A stretch of DNA of 64,000 nucleotides from DATBLE01 sp963719325 (GCA_963719325.1 CAVRBW010000016.1:1-64000); one strand, 5' to 3'. Positions 33,996 to 41,951 are shown, counted from the first letter of the stretch. The notes: generated by a model from the sequence alone, not told the origin. Translations and numbers: made by a program.

Positions 33996-35019
33996 GGCGG
34001 CGGTAGAACGCTGCGCAGCGGTGCTGAACGCGGCGCTCATCGAGGCATTCGAGACCAGAGCCGACGTGGTCCTGCTCGGCGAAGACGTGCTCGATCCGTA
34101 CGGTGGGGCGTTCAAGGTCTCGCGCGGGCTGAGCACGCGGTGGCCCGACCGGGTGCTGACCACCCCGGTTAGCGAGCCGGCACTGTTCGGGGTCGCGGCG
34201 GGAATGGCGATGCGCGGACGCCGCCCGATCCTGGAGATCATGTTCGGGGACTTCATCGCGCTCGGTCTCGACCAGACCGTGAACGGGATCGCGAAGTTCC
34301 GCGAGATGTTCGACGACCAGGTGCGGCTGCCGTTGGTCGTGCGAACGCCGATGGGCGGAGGCCGCGGCTACGGGCCCACGCACAGCCAGTCGCTGGAGAA
34401 GCTCCTGCTCGGCGTCCCGGGGATCTCGCTCGTGGTGCCCAGCGAGTGTCATGACCTCGGCGCGATGCTGCTCGCTGCCGTCGCGGACGACGACCCGGTC
34501 TTCTTCATCGAGAACAAGCTGATGTACGGCCGACCCAACCGGCGCCCGGTCGACGGCCGGGTCGGCGAGTTCCGCTGTGAGGAACTGGGCGCTCCCTATC
34601 CGGCACTCTGCTTCTCCGGCAACGACTTCTCGGGCGGGGTGGCGACGATCGTCACCTACGGCGGCATGCTCCCGATCGCGCTCGAGGCGGCGACCCGGCT
34701 GATCGTCGAGCATGAGCTGTTCACCGAGGTGGTCGCGCTCGGCCGCCTCCTCCCTCTCGATCTCGACCCGGTGCTCGAGTCGGTCGCCCGCACCGGATCG
34801 CTCGTGACGCTCGAGGAGGGGACGCTGACCGCCGGCGTCGGCGCCGAGATCGCAGCCCGAGTCCAGAGCGAGGCATGGGAAGACCTGCGGCGACCAGTGG
34901 AGCGGATCGCCGCACGAGACGGGATCATCCCGGCGGCGCGGACGCTGGAGGACGCCGTCCTCCCCGGCGTCGACGACGTCGTCAACTCGGTCACCGCCCT
35001 CGAGAGCGTTAGAGGCTGA
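33988..35019 (+). CDS. 2-oxoacid dehydrogenase E1 component, beta subunit
   Basis: 343 residues, AcoB/PdhB type. VVLLGEDVLDPYGGAFKVS and the SEPALFGVAAGMAMRGRRPI core contribute to TPP binding with E1 alpha; ATIVTYGGML and VVALGRLLPLDLDPVLESV belong to the C-terminal transketolase domain. The glycine-rich loop MGGGRGYGPTHSQSLE is intact. The start is ATG 33988, overlapping E1 alpha. The stop is three bases before the lipoyl-fusion gene, so all three are surely one translation unit. Confidence 0.93.
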   Translation: MGRAAVERCAAVLNAALIEAFETRADVVLLGEDVLDPYGGAFKVSRGLSTRWPDRVLTTPVSEPALFGVAAGMAMRGRRPILEIMFGDFIALGLDQTVNGIAKFREMFDDQVRLPLVVRTPMGGGRGYGPTHSQSLEKLLLGVPGISLVVPSECHDLGAMLLAAVADDDPVFFIENKLMYGRPNRRPVDGRVGEFRCEELGAPYPALCFSGNDFSGGVATIVTYGGMLPIALEAATRLIVEHELFTEVVALGRLLPLDLDPVLESVARTGSLVTLEEGTLTAGVGAEIAARVQSEAWEDLRRPVERIAARDGIIPAARTLEDAVLPGVDDVVNSVTALESVRG

Positions 35020-35022
35020 GCG

Positions 35023-36609
35023 CTGATCGAGATCGTCCTCACGCGCGAAGACGCGAACAGCGAGTCCGCGATTCTGGTCGAGTGGCTGGTCGAGGATCGG
35101 CAGGAGGTGAGGAAGGATCAGCCGGTGTGCCTCGTCGAGACGACGAAGGCCTCGATCGAGGTCGGGTCACCAGGCGACGGCAGGCTCTGCCGGCTGCGCC
35201 GTGCCGGCGAGGAGGTCGTGCTCGGCGAACGCATCGCGTACATCGCCGAAAGCGCCGAGGAGCTCGCGACGATCGAGCAACTCGCCAGCCAACCGGTGCC
35301 GGTGGAGAGCCGATCCACCCAGGTGAAGGCCACCAAGAAGGCTGCCGAGCTGGCGGAGCGCTATGGCGTCGACCTCGCCTCGATCGACAAGGCGGGCTTC
35401 ATCACCGCCGAGGATGTCCAGTCCCTGGTTGCCGGCGAAGGCGGTGGAGCGCCTCACGGCGGCGACTACCGGCTGGCAGGCCTCTCCGCGGAGGGCGTCT
35501 CGATGCCAGCCCAGTTCGGTATAGACCAGAACGTCGGCAGGCTCGACGCCGATTTCCTCGAGTCTCTCCGCGCGGATCCCGATGGCTTTCGAGCCCTTCC
35601 GTCGGAGGAGCGCTGCACCGCCTACCGCCGCCACGGCGCCGTGATCGGCGAGGGCGTCAGGCTCGGGCAGCGCAGCGTGATCGTGGCCCCGCAGCTCGTC
35701 CTCGAAGACGGCGTCGCGATCGGCGACGACGGGCTCGTCGAGTGCGCGGAAGTCTTCGCGGTGGGGCCTCTCACCCACTTCGGAGCGAACCTCCGCGTCC
35801 GGTGTCGCCGCGCGTACTTCGGCGCCAACGGCCACATCGGCCGCTCGGTGGTGATCGGCGGCGGCGGCGCCTTCGACCCGTGGGGGACGTTCGCCGCGGG
35901 CGACCTGGTCTTCGTCGGCGACGAGGCCTTCATCAACCCGTGCCGACCGGTCCTGATCGGCTGCGAGGTGTTCATCACGATGCGATCCGTGATCGTTACG
36001 CACAACGTCGGCCACTCGCTCCTCGAGGGGTTCGAGAACCGCTTCGCGGGCGTGGTGCTGGAGGACCGCAGCCAGGTCGGCATCGGCACCGTGATCTATG
36101 CCGGCAGTCGCATCGGGCGGGAGGCGATCGTCGCCTCGAACTCGTACGTCGTTTCGGACATTCCACCGGGGAAGCTCGCGATCGGGGTGCCGGCCAGGGT
36201 TGCCGGCTCGGCCGCCCACCCGGTCTCCCGCGACCGCCAGGCGCGGATGCTGCGCACGATGATGGACGAGCTGCAAGAGCTGCTCGAGTTACAGGGCGTC
36301 GACGTGTCGACTGCCGACCACGGCGCGGCTCGCGGAATTCAACTGCGGCAGGCGGGCAAGACCGCGCTCGTGCTCGCGGTCGAGAAGCTCGTGGCAGGCT
36401 ACGAGCCCCCACAGGGCGCCGACGAGACGGTGATCCTCACCCTCGGGCTCGCAGGTGGTCCGCCACCGGGCTGCGCGGTGCTCGACCTCCTCGACCGCCG
36501 CGTCCACGGCGAGGGCGGGGTGGTTCTCGACTCGGTCCGCGAGTTCTGCCGTAAGCGCGGGATCAGGCTCGAGCCCGGTCCATGGCGCTACTCCAGCGGA
36601 CTCGTGTAG
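35023..36609 (+). CDS. Lipoyl-PSBD-hexapeptide acyltransferase fusion
   Basis: 528 residues if read from CTG 35023. Residues 1-80 form a biotinyl/lipoyl domain with the modifiable Lys42 in VETTKASIEV. Residues 101-135 (KKAAELAERYGVDLASIDKA, then FITAEDV) look like a peripheral-subunit-binding domain. About 203-395 form a left-handed beta-helix of hexapeptide repeats ending in GVPARVAG, with a candidate catalytic His in VTHNVGHS (about 327/331). The last ~100 residues are unassigned. No CAT-type E2 catalytic domain is present. A later GTG at 35107 would cut the lipoyl domain. It lies in operon with E1 alpha and beta. Confidence 0.85.
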   Translation: MIEIVLTREDANSESAILVEWLVEDRQEVRKDQPVCLVETTKASIEVGSPGDGRLCRLRRAGEEVVLGERIAYIAESAEELATIEQLASQPVPVESRSTQVKATKKAAELAERYGVDLASIDKAGFITAEDVQSLVAGEGGGAPHGGDYRLAGLSAEGVSMPAQFGIDQNVGRLDADFLESLRADPDGFRALPSEERCTAYRRHGAVIGEGVRLGQRSVIVAPQLVLEDGVAIGDDGLVECAEVFAVGPLTHFGANLRVRCRRAYFGANGHIGRSVVIGGGGAFDPWGTFAAGDLVFVGDEAFINPCRPVLIGCEVFITMRSVIVTHNVGHSLLEGFENRFAGVVLEDRSQVGIGTVIYAGSRIGREAIVASNSYVVSDIPPGKLAIGVPARVAGSAAHPVSRDRQARMLRTMMDELQELLELQGVDVSTADHGAARGIQLRQAGKTALVLAVEKLVAGYEPPQGADETVILTLGLAGGPPPGCAVLDLLDRRVHGEGGVVLDSVREFCRKRGIRLEPGPWRYSSGLV

Positions 36610-38046
36610 TGAGCCGGCAGCTGCTGCTGCCGTTCATCCTCGCCGGCACGCTCGCCACCGGCTGCAGCGGCCGCGAGGCGGCGGTCCAGCACTTCCACTC
36701 CCGCCCCGATCTCTCACCTCCGGTGGTCACCCTGACGAGGCAGGCGCAGGGCACGGCGCCCGGCTACGTCTTCATCGCACCGAAGCACGACGTTCCCCAA
36801 GCAGGGCCGATGATCGTCGACGACAACGGGAAACTGATCTGGTTCGATCCCCTCGACACGCACGGCGTCGCCGACTTTCGCGCCCAGGTGTACCGGGGCA
36901 GACCGGTCCTCACCTGGTGGCGAGGCCGTGCGACGAAGGGTGTGGGAGACGGGTACGACGTCATCGTCGACGACACCTACCGTGAGATAGCCAGGGTGCG
37001 AGCCGGCAACGGGCTCGCGGCCGATATCCACGAGTTCCTGATCACACCGGAGAACACGGCGCTGATCACCGCCTACCATCGGGTGCCGCTCGACCTGTCT
37101 TCGGTCGGGGGACCGAGGGAAGGGAAGGTATTCGAAGGCGTCGTCCAGGAGCTGGACATCCCCACCGGACGGGTTCTGTTCGAGTGGCACAGCCTCGATC
37201 ACGTCGGCATCGACGAGTCGTACTCCAAGCCTCCGCCTGCGAAGCGAGGCGCTGCGGCGGCGCCGTACGACTACTTCCACGTCAACTCGATCGACGAGGA
37301 CGCCGACGGCAACCTGCTGGTCTCGGCCCGGAACACGCATGCGCTCTACAAGATCGACCGCCGCACCGGCGACATCACCTGGAGACTCGGAGGCAAGAGG
37401 AGCGATTTCGCGACCGGACCGGGAACGACGTTCGGCTGGCAGCACGACGCGCGCTGGCGCCCGGGCGGAGAGATATCGCTGTTCGACAACGAGGCCGACC
37501 CACCACTGGCGAAGCAGTCGCGCGCGCTTGTGCTGCGGGTGGATACGAAGACCCGCCGGGTGGAGCTCGTTCATGCGTACACGCACCCGGCCGGGTTGCT
37601 GTCGGGGAGCCAGGGCGACATCCAGTTCCTGCCAGGCGGGCACGTGTTCGTCGGGTGGGGCAGCAATCCGTACTTCACCGAGTTCGATCGAGAAAGGGCG
37701 GGTGATCTTCGGCGGGCGCTTCACCAAGGGCGCCGACTCCTACCGCGCCTACCGCTTCGTCTGGACCGGCCGGCCGCACGAGCCGCCTGACCTCACCGTC
37801 CGCACCGACTGGCTCGGGCGGGCGACCGCTTACGCGAGCTGGAACGGCGCGACCGAGGTCACTCGCTGGCAGGTCCTCGCCGGGCCTGACGCACACCATC
37901 TGCAAGAGGTCGCCACGGTCGCCAGAAGCGGCTTCGAGACTCGAATCGACCTCCGCCGCCTGAGGGAATACTCCGTCGCGGTTCGCGCGCTCGACGCTGC
38001 TGGCAAGACCCTCGGCGAATCACTTGTGCAGGAGCCCACGCGGTAG
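36609..38046 (+). CDS. Arylsulfotransferase-like lipoprotein, frameshifted
   Basis: The start GTG 36609 overlaps the previous stop. MSRQLLLPFILAGTLATGC is a lipoprotein signal with Cys19. The body matches the ASST (Arylsulfotran_2) beta-propeller: DIHEFLITPENTALITAYH, YDYFHVNSIDEDADGNLLVS, WRLGGKRSDF, FGWQHDARWRPGGEISLFDN. Near 37690 the frame runs into antisense-like sequence, and the continuation GRVIFGGRFTKGADSYRAYR is one frame over. Dropping one A in GAAAGGG restores EFDREGRVIFGGRF. A single reading gives about 478 residues. Sulfotransfer itself is not proven. Confidence 0.8.
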
Positions 38047-38140
38047 CAGACAGGTCGGTGTGAGGAGATCTTCACGACACGCTCACGGAAGGTCGAAACC
38101 GGCATGAGCAGCCCTCACGGGCAGCGCCTACGGTCGGATC

Positions 38141-38506
38141 ATGGGTGTAGACCGGAACAGCGGCCGCATCGCACACGTCCTTGTCGCGCCCCGACTGGTC
38201 GACGCCGACGTCGTCGACCGATGCGACGCGGCGGTCGAGGGCGGCGCGCAAGAGCTCGTCATCGACCTCAGCGGAGTGACGGAGCTCGACGGCGAGGCGG
38301 TCGTCCTCCTTGCCGGGCTCTCGCTGAAGCTCGAGGACGCCGGCGGCAAGCTCTCGCTGACCGCACGCCGCCCCCCGGCCGGAGCCCGAGCGACCAGAAG
38401 GCTGTGGACAGGCGACCTGTCCAGCGCGCTCGGCGTCCATCAGGCGCTCGACCAGGCAATTCTGGACCAACTCACGGCTGGAGCCGGACGGGCGGCGCCG
38501 AAGTGA
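38141..38506 (+). CDS. STAS-domain protein lacking the phospho-serine
   Basis: 121 residues. ELVIDLSGVTELDGEAVVLLAGL follows the anti-sigma-factor-antagonist (STAS) pattern (quoted in pieces: VIDLSGVTELDG, EAVVLLAGLSLK). The usual D-S pair that is phosphorylated is D-G here. Its role may be structural or regulatory binding rather than a phospho-switch. The stop overlaps the GTG start of the ligase gene. A 94-base gap upstream separates it from the sulfotransferase-like gene. Confidence 0.72.
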   Translation: MGVDRNSGRIAHVLVAPRLVDADVVDRCDAAVEGGAQELVIDLSGVTELDGEAVVLLAGLSLKLEDAGGKLSLTARRPPAGARATRRLWTGDLSSALGVHQALDQAILDQLTAGAGRAAPK

Positions 38507-39759
38507 ACACCACCGATTTGCTCCGCGGAGCATCGGCCTGGCCCGTGCAGGTTGGACTCGGGTCTGTCCCCGCCTGGAGCGACGGCGCCTGGGAGGTTGC
38601 CGAACGCTGCCGCCGCGCATTCTCGCAGGGGGGCTCGTTGACGGTCGGGCTCGAGGAGGAACTGATCCTGGTCGACCCGTTGACGTTTTCGCCCGTGAAC
38701 GACGTCGAGGGCGCGCTCGTCCGACTGGAGGACGATCGCTTCACCCGCGAGCTTCGGAGCGCCCAGCTCGAAGTCGTGACCCCACCCTTCGCTACGGTCG
38801 CCGACGTCTGCCGCGAGTTGCGAGCCGCGCGATCATTCGCCGCCGATCGACTCGCCGGCTTCGCCCGGCTGGTCGCGGCAGGAGTCCATCCGAGTTCCAC
38901 GCTCCCGATCGAGGTCACCGACCGAAGCCGCTACCACCGGATCGCAGCCGACTGTCCGTGGAGCGTGCGAGAGGGGTTGCCATGCGGGCTCCACATCCAT
39001 GTGGCGATCTCCGGCCCGGCACGAGCGCTGGCGGTCTACAACGCGGCTCGGTCGTTCCTGCCGGAGCTCGCCGCCCTGGCTGCCAACTCACCGTTCCTCG
39101 GCGGCCGCGATACCGGTCTTGCGTCGTCGCGCCTCAAGCTCAACGAGACGTTTCCGCGTGCCGGGATCCCGCCGGCCTACCGCACCTGGAACGAGTATGC
39201 GGACTTCGTGGCCTGGGGCGCCGGAGGTGGGCTCTTCCCGGACGAGAGCTATCTCTGGTGGGACCTCCGTCCGCACCCGACGTTCGGGACGCTGGAGTTC
39301 CGGATCGCCGACGCGCAGACGCGCGTCGAGGAGGCCGGTGCCGTGGCTGCTGTCTGCCAGGCGCTGGTGGCCGTGCTCGCAACCCGGTACGACGCCGGCG
39401 AGGAACTGACCGTGCACCCTACCCACCGCATCGCCGAGAATAGATGGCGTGCAATCCGCGACGGGGTAGACGGTGTGCTCGTCGATCTCGACAGCGGCGC
39501 CCCAGCGCCCGCGCGGCAACGGATCGACGACCTGCTCGCCTCACTCGAGCCGGTGGCCGAGGCGCTCGGCACACGCAACGATCTGCTCGCCGCGTGGACG
39601 CTGCTCGGGGAGAACGGCGCGGTGCGTCAACGACGCATCGAAGCACAGTCCGGACTCGGAGAGGTCGTTCGCCGGTTGGCGTACGAGACGGAGCAGGATT
39701 CCCTGGCAGGGCGCCTCGATCGCGAGTCGGCGCTGACATCCGACGCGACCGGCGCGTGA
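38503..39759 (+). CDS. Carboxylate-amine ligase, GCS2/YbdK family
   Basis: 418 residues from GTG 38503. The GCS2 core is present: LTVGLEEELILVDPLTFSP, ELRSAQLEVVTPPF, GLHIHVAISGPARAL, FLGGRDTGLASSRLKL, LFPDESYLWWDLRPHP and TLEFRIADAQT. Relatives have weak glutamate-cysteine ligase activity; the true substrate here is unknown. It is locked between two STAS genes with stop/start overlaps on both sides, suggesting the ligase is controlled or partnered by them. Confidence 0.9.
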   Translation: MNTTDLLRGASAWPVQVGLGSVPAWSDGAWEVAERCRRAFSQGGSLTVGLEEELILVDPLTFSPVNDVEGALVRLEDDRFTRELRSAQLEVVTPPFATVADVCRELRAARSFAADRLAGFARLVAAGVHPSSTLPIEVTDRSRYHRIAADCPWSVREGLPCGLHIHVAISGPARALAVYNAARSFLPELAALAANSPFLGGRDTGLASSRLKLNETFPRAGIPPAYRTWNEYADFVAWGAGGGLFPDESYLWWDLRPHPTFGTLEFRIADAQTRVEEAGAVAAVCQALVAVLATRYDAGEELTVHPTHRIAENRWRAIRDGVDGVLVDLDSGAPAPARQRIDDLLASLEPVAEALGTRNDLLAAWTLLGENGAVRQRRIEAQSGLGEVVRRLAYETEQDSLAGRLDRESALTSDATGA

Positions 39760-40085
39760 GTTCGTTCCTGCTACACACGAGCCGACGCGACGGATCGGTC
39801 ATCGTCGGCCTGGAGGGCCCGGTCGGCGTCTCGGCCAGCAAGGAGCTCAGCCAGGCGCTGTCTTGTCTGGCCGAGGAGAGCATCGATGAGGTGGTGGTCG
39901 ATCTGACCGCTGCCGAGCTGATCGACTCGGCCGCCCTCGGAGCGCTCGTGCTTGCGCAGAAACAGGCACGCCGACGAAACACCGACCTCGTTCTGAGCGG
40001 AGCGACGGGCAAGACGAGGCGCCTCCTCGAGCTGACGGGTCTCGATCGAACGTTCCGCCTGGTCGCGAGCGCCAGCGAGCGCTGA
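39756..40085 (+). CDS. STAS-domain anti-sigma-factor antagonist
   Basis: 109 residues from GTG 39756, overlapping the ligase stop. DEVVVDLTAAELIDSAALGALV keeps the D-S pair (quoted: AAELIDSAALGALV) expected to be phosphorylated by an anti-sigma kinase. ASKELSQALSCLAEESIDEV and TRRLLELTGLDRTFRLVAS complete the fold. No anti-sigma kinase or phosphatase gene is in the window. The flanking STAS at 38141 has lost the serine. Confidence 0.82.
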   Translation: MSSFLLHTSRRDGSVIVGLEGPVGVSASKELSQALSCLAEESIDEVVVDLTAAELIDSAALGALVLAQKQARRRNTDLVLSGATGKTRRLLELTGLDRTFRLVASASER

Positions 40086-40150
40086 GCACCGGCCCGAACT
40101 ACCGGTCGATAGGGATCTGGACGGGCCAGGAACCGACCCCTTTCTGCAAC

Positions 40151-40258
40151 GCCCGCCCGCGGCCGGAGCCGGGCTTTGCCCGGCGGGAGGCCAAGAGCCT
40201 CCGGCCACGCGTGGCGAGAAGGAGGGGGCCTGCGGGGGAACCACGGGTTCCCCCGCGC
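40151..40258 (-). repeat. GGGGGAACC hairpin repeat, copy c (behind tRNA-Pro)
   Basis: On the minus strand, directly after the tRNA-Pro 3' end, GCGCGGGGGAACC pairs with GGTTCCCCCGC. A CCCCCTCCTTCTCGCC block, CGCGTGGCC, and hairpin 2 (GCCGGGC-AAA-GCCCGGC) follow. Order and sequence match 11717-11865 over more than 100 bases. As the first hairpin lies 7 bases past the tRNA it could terminate tRNA transcription. The bases 40086-40150 before it hold nothing recognised. Confidence 0.75.
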
Positions 40259-40264
40259 AACATA

Positions 40265-40338
40265 TCGGGGTGCCCAGATTTGAACTGGGGACCTCTCCGA
40301 CCCGAACGGAGCGCGCTACCAGGCTGCGCCACACCCCG
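40265..40338 (-). tRNA. tRNA-Pro (anticodon CGG)
   Basis: 74 nt on the minus strand. Acceptor CGGGGTG / CACCCCG with discriminator A; D-arm contains CCTGGTAG; anticodon stem CTCCG / CGGAG around loop TTCGGGT, anticodon CGG; T-arm CCCAG-TTCAAAT-CTGGG. No CCA is encoded. It reads CCG codons, which are frequent here. Confidence 0.95.
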
Positions 40339-40381
40339 AAGCGCAGACAGGTTACCCGAGCGATTGACACAATCGCTCGGA

Positions 40382-41125
40382 ATGGCTCGGCGCGACGACA
40401 TCCTCGAGCACGCATCCGAGCTGCTCGACCTCAAGTCGTTCTCCGACTATGGCCCGCAGGGGATGCAGGTCATCGGGGCCGAGGAGGTGACGAAGATCGT
40501 CTGCGCAGTTTCGTCGTCGCTCGATCTCTTTCGGCGAGCAGCGGATGCCGGCGCGCAGCTCGTACTCGTCCACCACGGCCTGTTCTGGGAGCGGGACCCG
40601 AGGACGATTGACCTACGCATGCGCCGGCGGCTCGAAGCCTTGTTCGGCGCCGACCTGACGCTCGCCGCGTACCACCTCGCTCTGGACGCCCATCCGGAGA
40701 TCGGGAACAACGCATTGCTCGCGCGCGAGCTCGGGGTCGAGGTCGAAGGGCCGTTCGCCGACGTCGGCGTCGGCGGGCGTCTCGCCCGAGCGGAGCCCCT
40801 GGAGGGCTTTCTCGGGCGCATCCGCGACCGGATCGCACCGGAGCCGGTCGCGTTCGCCGAAGGGCCCGACCCGGTCGAGCGCGTGGCGATTCTCTCCGGC
40901 GGGGGCAGCAGCTATCTCGCCGCCGCCGCCCGCGAGGGCTACGAGCTCTACCTCACGGGCGAGGCCGCGGAGCCGAGCCTGCACGACGCCCGAGAGCTCG
41001 GGATCACCTTCGTCGCCGCCGGCCATTACGCAACCGAACGGCTCGGCATCCAGGCCCTCGCCGAGCGGCTCGCGGAGCGCTTCGAACTCGACTGGGAGTT
41101 CGTCGAGCTCCCCAATCCCGTCTAG
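40382..41125 (+). CDS. Nif3-like dinuclear metal centre hexameric protein
   Basis: 247 residues of the Nif3/YqfO/YbgI family. Metal ligands appear in LVLVHHGLFWE and in the C-terminal AAGHYATERLGIQAL; YHLALDAHPEIGNNALLARELG and the GGGSSYLAAA loop are typical. E. coli YbgI and relatives have been linked to GTP cyclohydrolase-type activity or iron handling, unproved here. The start is ATG 40382; the stretch upstream is the tRNA-Pro on the other strand. Confidence 0.9.
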   Translation: MARRDDILEHASELLDLKSFSDYGPQGMQVIGAEEVTKIVCAVSSSLDLFRRAADAGAQLVLVHHGLFWERDPRTIDLRMRRRLEALFGADLTLAAYHLALDAHPEIGNNALLARELGVEVEGPFADVGVGGRLARAEPLEGFLGRIRDRIAPEPVAFAEGPDPVERVAILSGGGSSYLAAAAREGYELYLTGEAAEPSLHDARELGITFVAAGHYATERLGIQALAERLAERFELDWEFVELPNPV

Positions 41126-41140
41126 TCCGCCCGGCGATGT

Positions 41141-41170
41141 TTGTCTCCCCGCGGACGTCGGGAGTATGCT
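41141..41170 (+). promoter_or_regulatory. Candidate sigma-70 promoter of the micro-protein leader
   Basis: TTGTCT at 41141-41146 and TATGCT at 41165-41170, separated by 18 bases. It stands ahead of a ~120-base leader that ends in a terminator and a small gene. This is the clearest -35/-10 pair noticed by eye in an intergenic region of the window. Confidence 0.5.
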
Positions 41171-41243
41171 CTGATGGTCATGCATCGTCCGGAGGAGCGG
41201 GACCTCTGATCTCCCGCAGACGCAATCGGAAAGCTTCGATCGA

Positions 41244-41275
41244 GCCCGTCGGCGCTCTGCGCAGGCGGGCTTTTT
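41244..41275 (+). terminator. Intrinsic terminator inside the leader of 41297 gene
   Basis: GCCCG-tc-GGCGC-tct-GCGC-agg-CGGGC followed by TTTTT. It is placed between the candidate promoter and the ribosome site (GGAGGAGGG) of the micro-protein gene, as in attenuators or riboswitches. Upstream in the leader lie a GCGGGA / TCCCGC stem (about 41198-41218) and a short frame MVMHRPEERDL. Confidence 0.65.
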
Positions 41276-41296
41276 CGTGCCGGAGGAGGGAGCGCC

Positions 41297-41467
41297 ATGC
41301 CAAATCACCTCACGCCTGAAGAGCTGTCGAAGGAGCTCGGGATCGACCGCACTGAAGTAATCCGGGTCTGTCTCGAAGAGGGCGTGCCGATCTACCAGGG
41401 GAAGATCGACAAGTTCCTTTTCCAAGCGCAGCTTCAGGCGATCGGCGCGGCGCCGACGAAGCACTGA
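41297..41467 (+). CDS. 56-residue helix-turn-helix-like micro-protein
   Basis: ATG 41297 follows an excellent GGAGGAGGG. The protein reads LTPEELSKELGIDRTEVIRV, then CLEEGVPIYQGKIDKFLF, ending APTKH. The first half has the spacing of a MerR/excisionase-like helix-turn-helix; the second resembles a wing. It is probably a small DNA-binding or adaptor protein. A leader with promoter and terminator upstream suggests regulation by premature termination. Confidence 0.7.
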   Translation: MPNHLTPEELSKELGIDRTEVIRVCLEEGVPIYQGKIDKFLFQAQLQAIGAAPTKH

Positions 41468-41470
41468 GAA

Positions 41471-41516
41471 CACGGGGAAGCCCATCGTTTCCCCGTGACT
41501 TCCCTCCTTTTCGGTT
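41471..41516 (+). terminator. Hairpin behind the micro-protein gene
   Basis: CACGGGGAA / TTCCCCGTG, a perfect 9-bp stem, followed by ACTTCCCTCCTTTT. The stem and pyrimidine run resemble hairpin 1 of the GGGGGAACC repeats, so it may be a short member of that family serving as a terminator. Confidence 0.6.
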
Positions 41517-41558
41517 TCGAGTAGCTCGCCGCAGCTGCCTCCGCCGCCCACGCCGTGG

Positions 41559-41908
41559 TTACTCGTCAGCCTCTTCGGCCTCCCAGTATTCGTCGGCTCG
41601 TCTGACCGGTTGATGATCTGGTGCGCACCGGCCGGACCGTTCGGAAAGAAGACGCAATCGCCAGGCTCCAACTGGTGCTCTCCTTCGGGATCTCGGAGGG
41701 TGGGTCGCCCGGCCACGACGACGAGCATCTCGTCGTTTCCGAGCTCGTAGTGGTACGGCCACGTCCTCTGGCCCGGCGGTCGCTCGTAGAGCCTCGCACC
41801 AATGTGTTCGCCCGCGACGCGCATTCGCCGCCACGAGAAACCGGGCCTCTCGGGCGGCCCCGTCCGACCTATCCAGCCATCGTCCCCGAGGAGATTGATC
41901 TTCAGCAC
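41559..41908 (-). pseudogene. Cupin-domain protein with internal deletion
   Basis: From ATG 41908 the sequence is a good single-domain cupin: RLYERPPGQRTWPYHYELG, then NDEMLVVVAGRPTLRDPEG, LEPGDCVFFPNGPAGAHQII, NRSDEP. The expected next ~40 residues are missing. The usual C-terminal ending of such cupins (RADEYWEAEEADE, stop at 41559) appears immediately, in another frame. Deletion at CAGACGAGCC microhomology would explain this. Read straight on, the frame runs senselessly through a repeat-like hairpin and antisense DNA. Confidence 0.55.
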
Positions 41909-41951
41909 GCCACGAGGGTATGAGCTCGTGCGTGCTCCGTTCGGGGAGCCG

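Noticed and set aside
33996..35019. A separate E3 or CAT-type E2 gene near the E1 genes
   Set aside because: Checked all frames from 30 to 40 kb; no FAD/disulfide E3 motif and no HxxxDG motif were found.
40151..40338. tRNA-Pro plus repeat as a phage or island attachment site
   Set aside because: No integrase nearby and no duplicated tRNA end; the repeat also occurs away from tRNAs.
40613..41908. The cupin frame read through to 431 residues
   Set aside because: Beyond residue ~105 it runs through a terminator, a leader and antisense of Nif3; not a real fusion.
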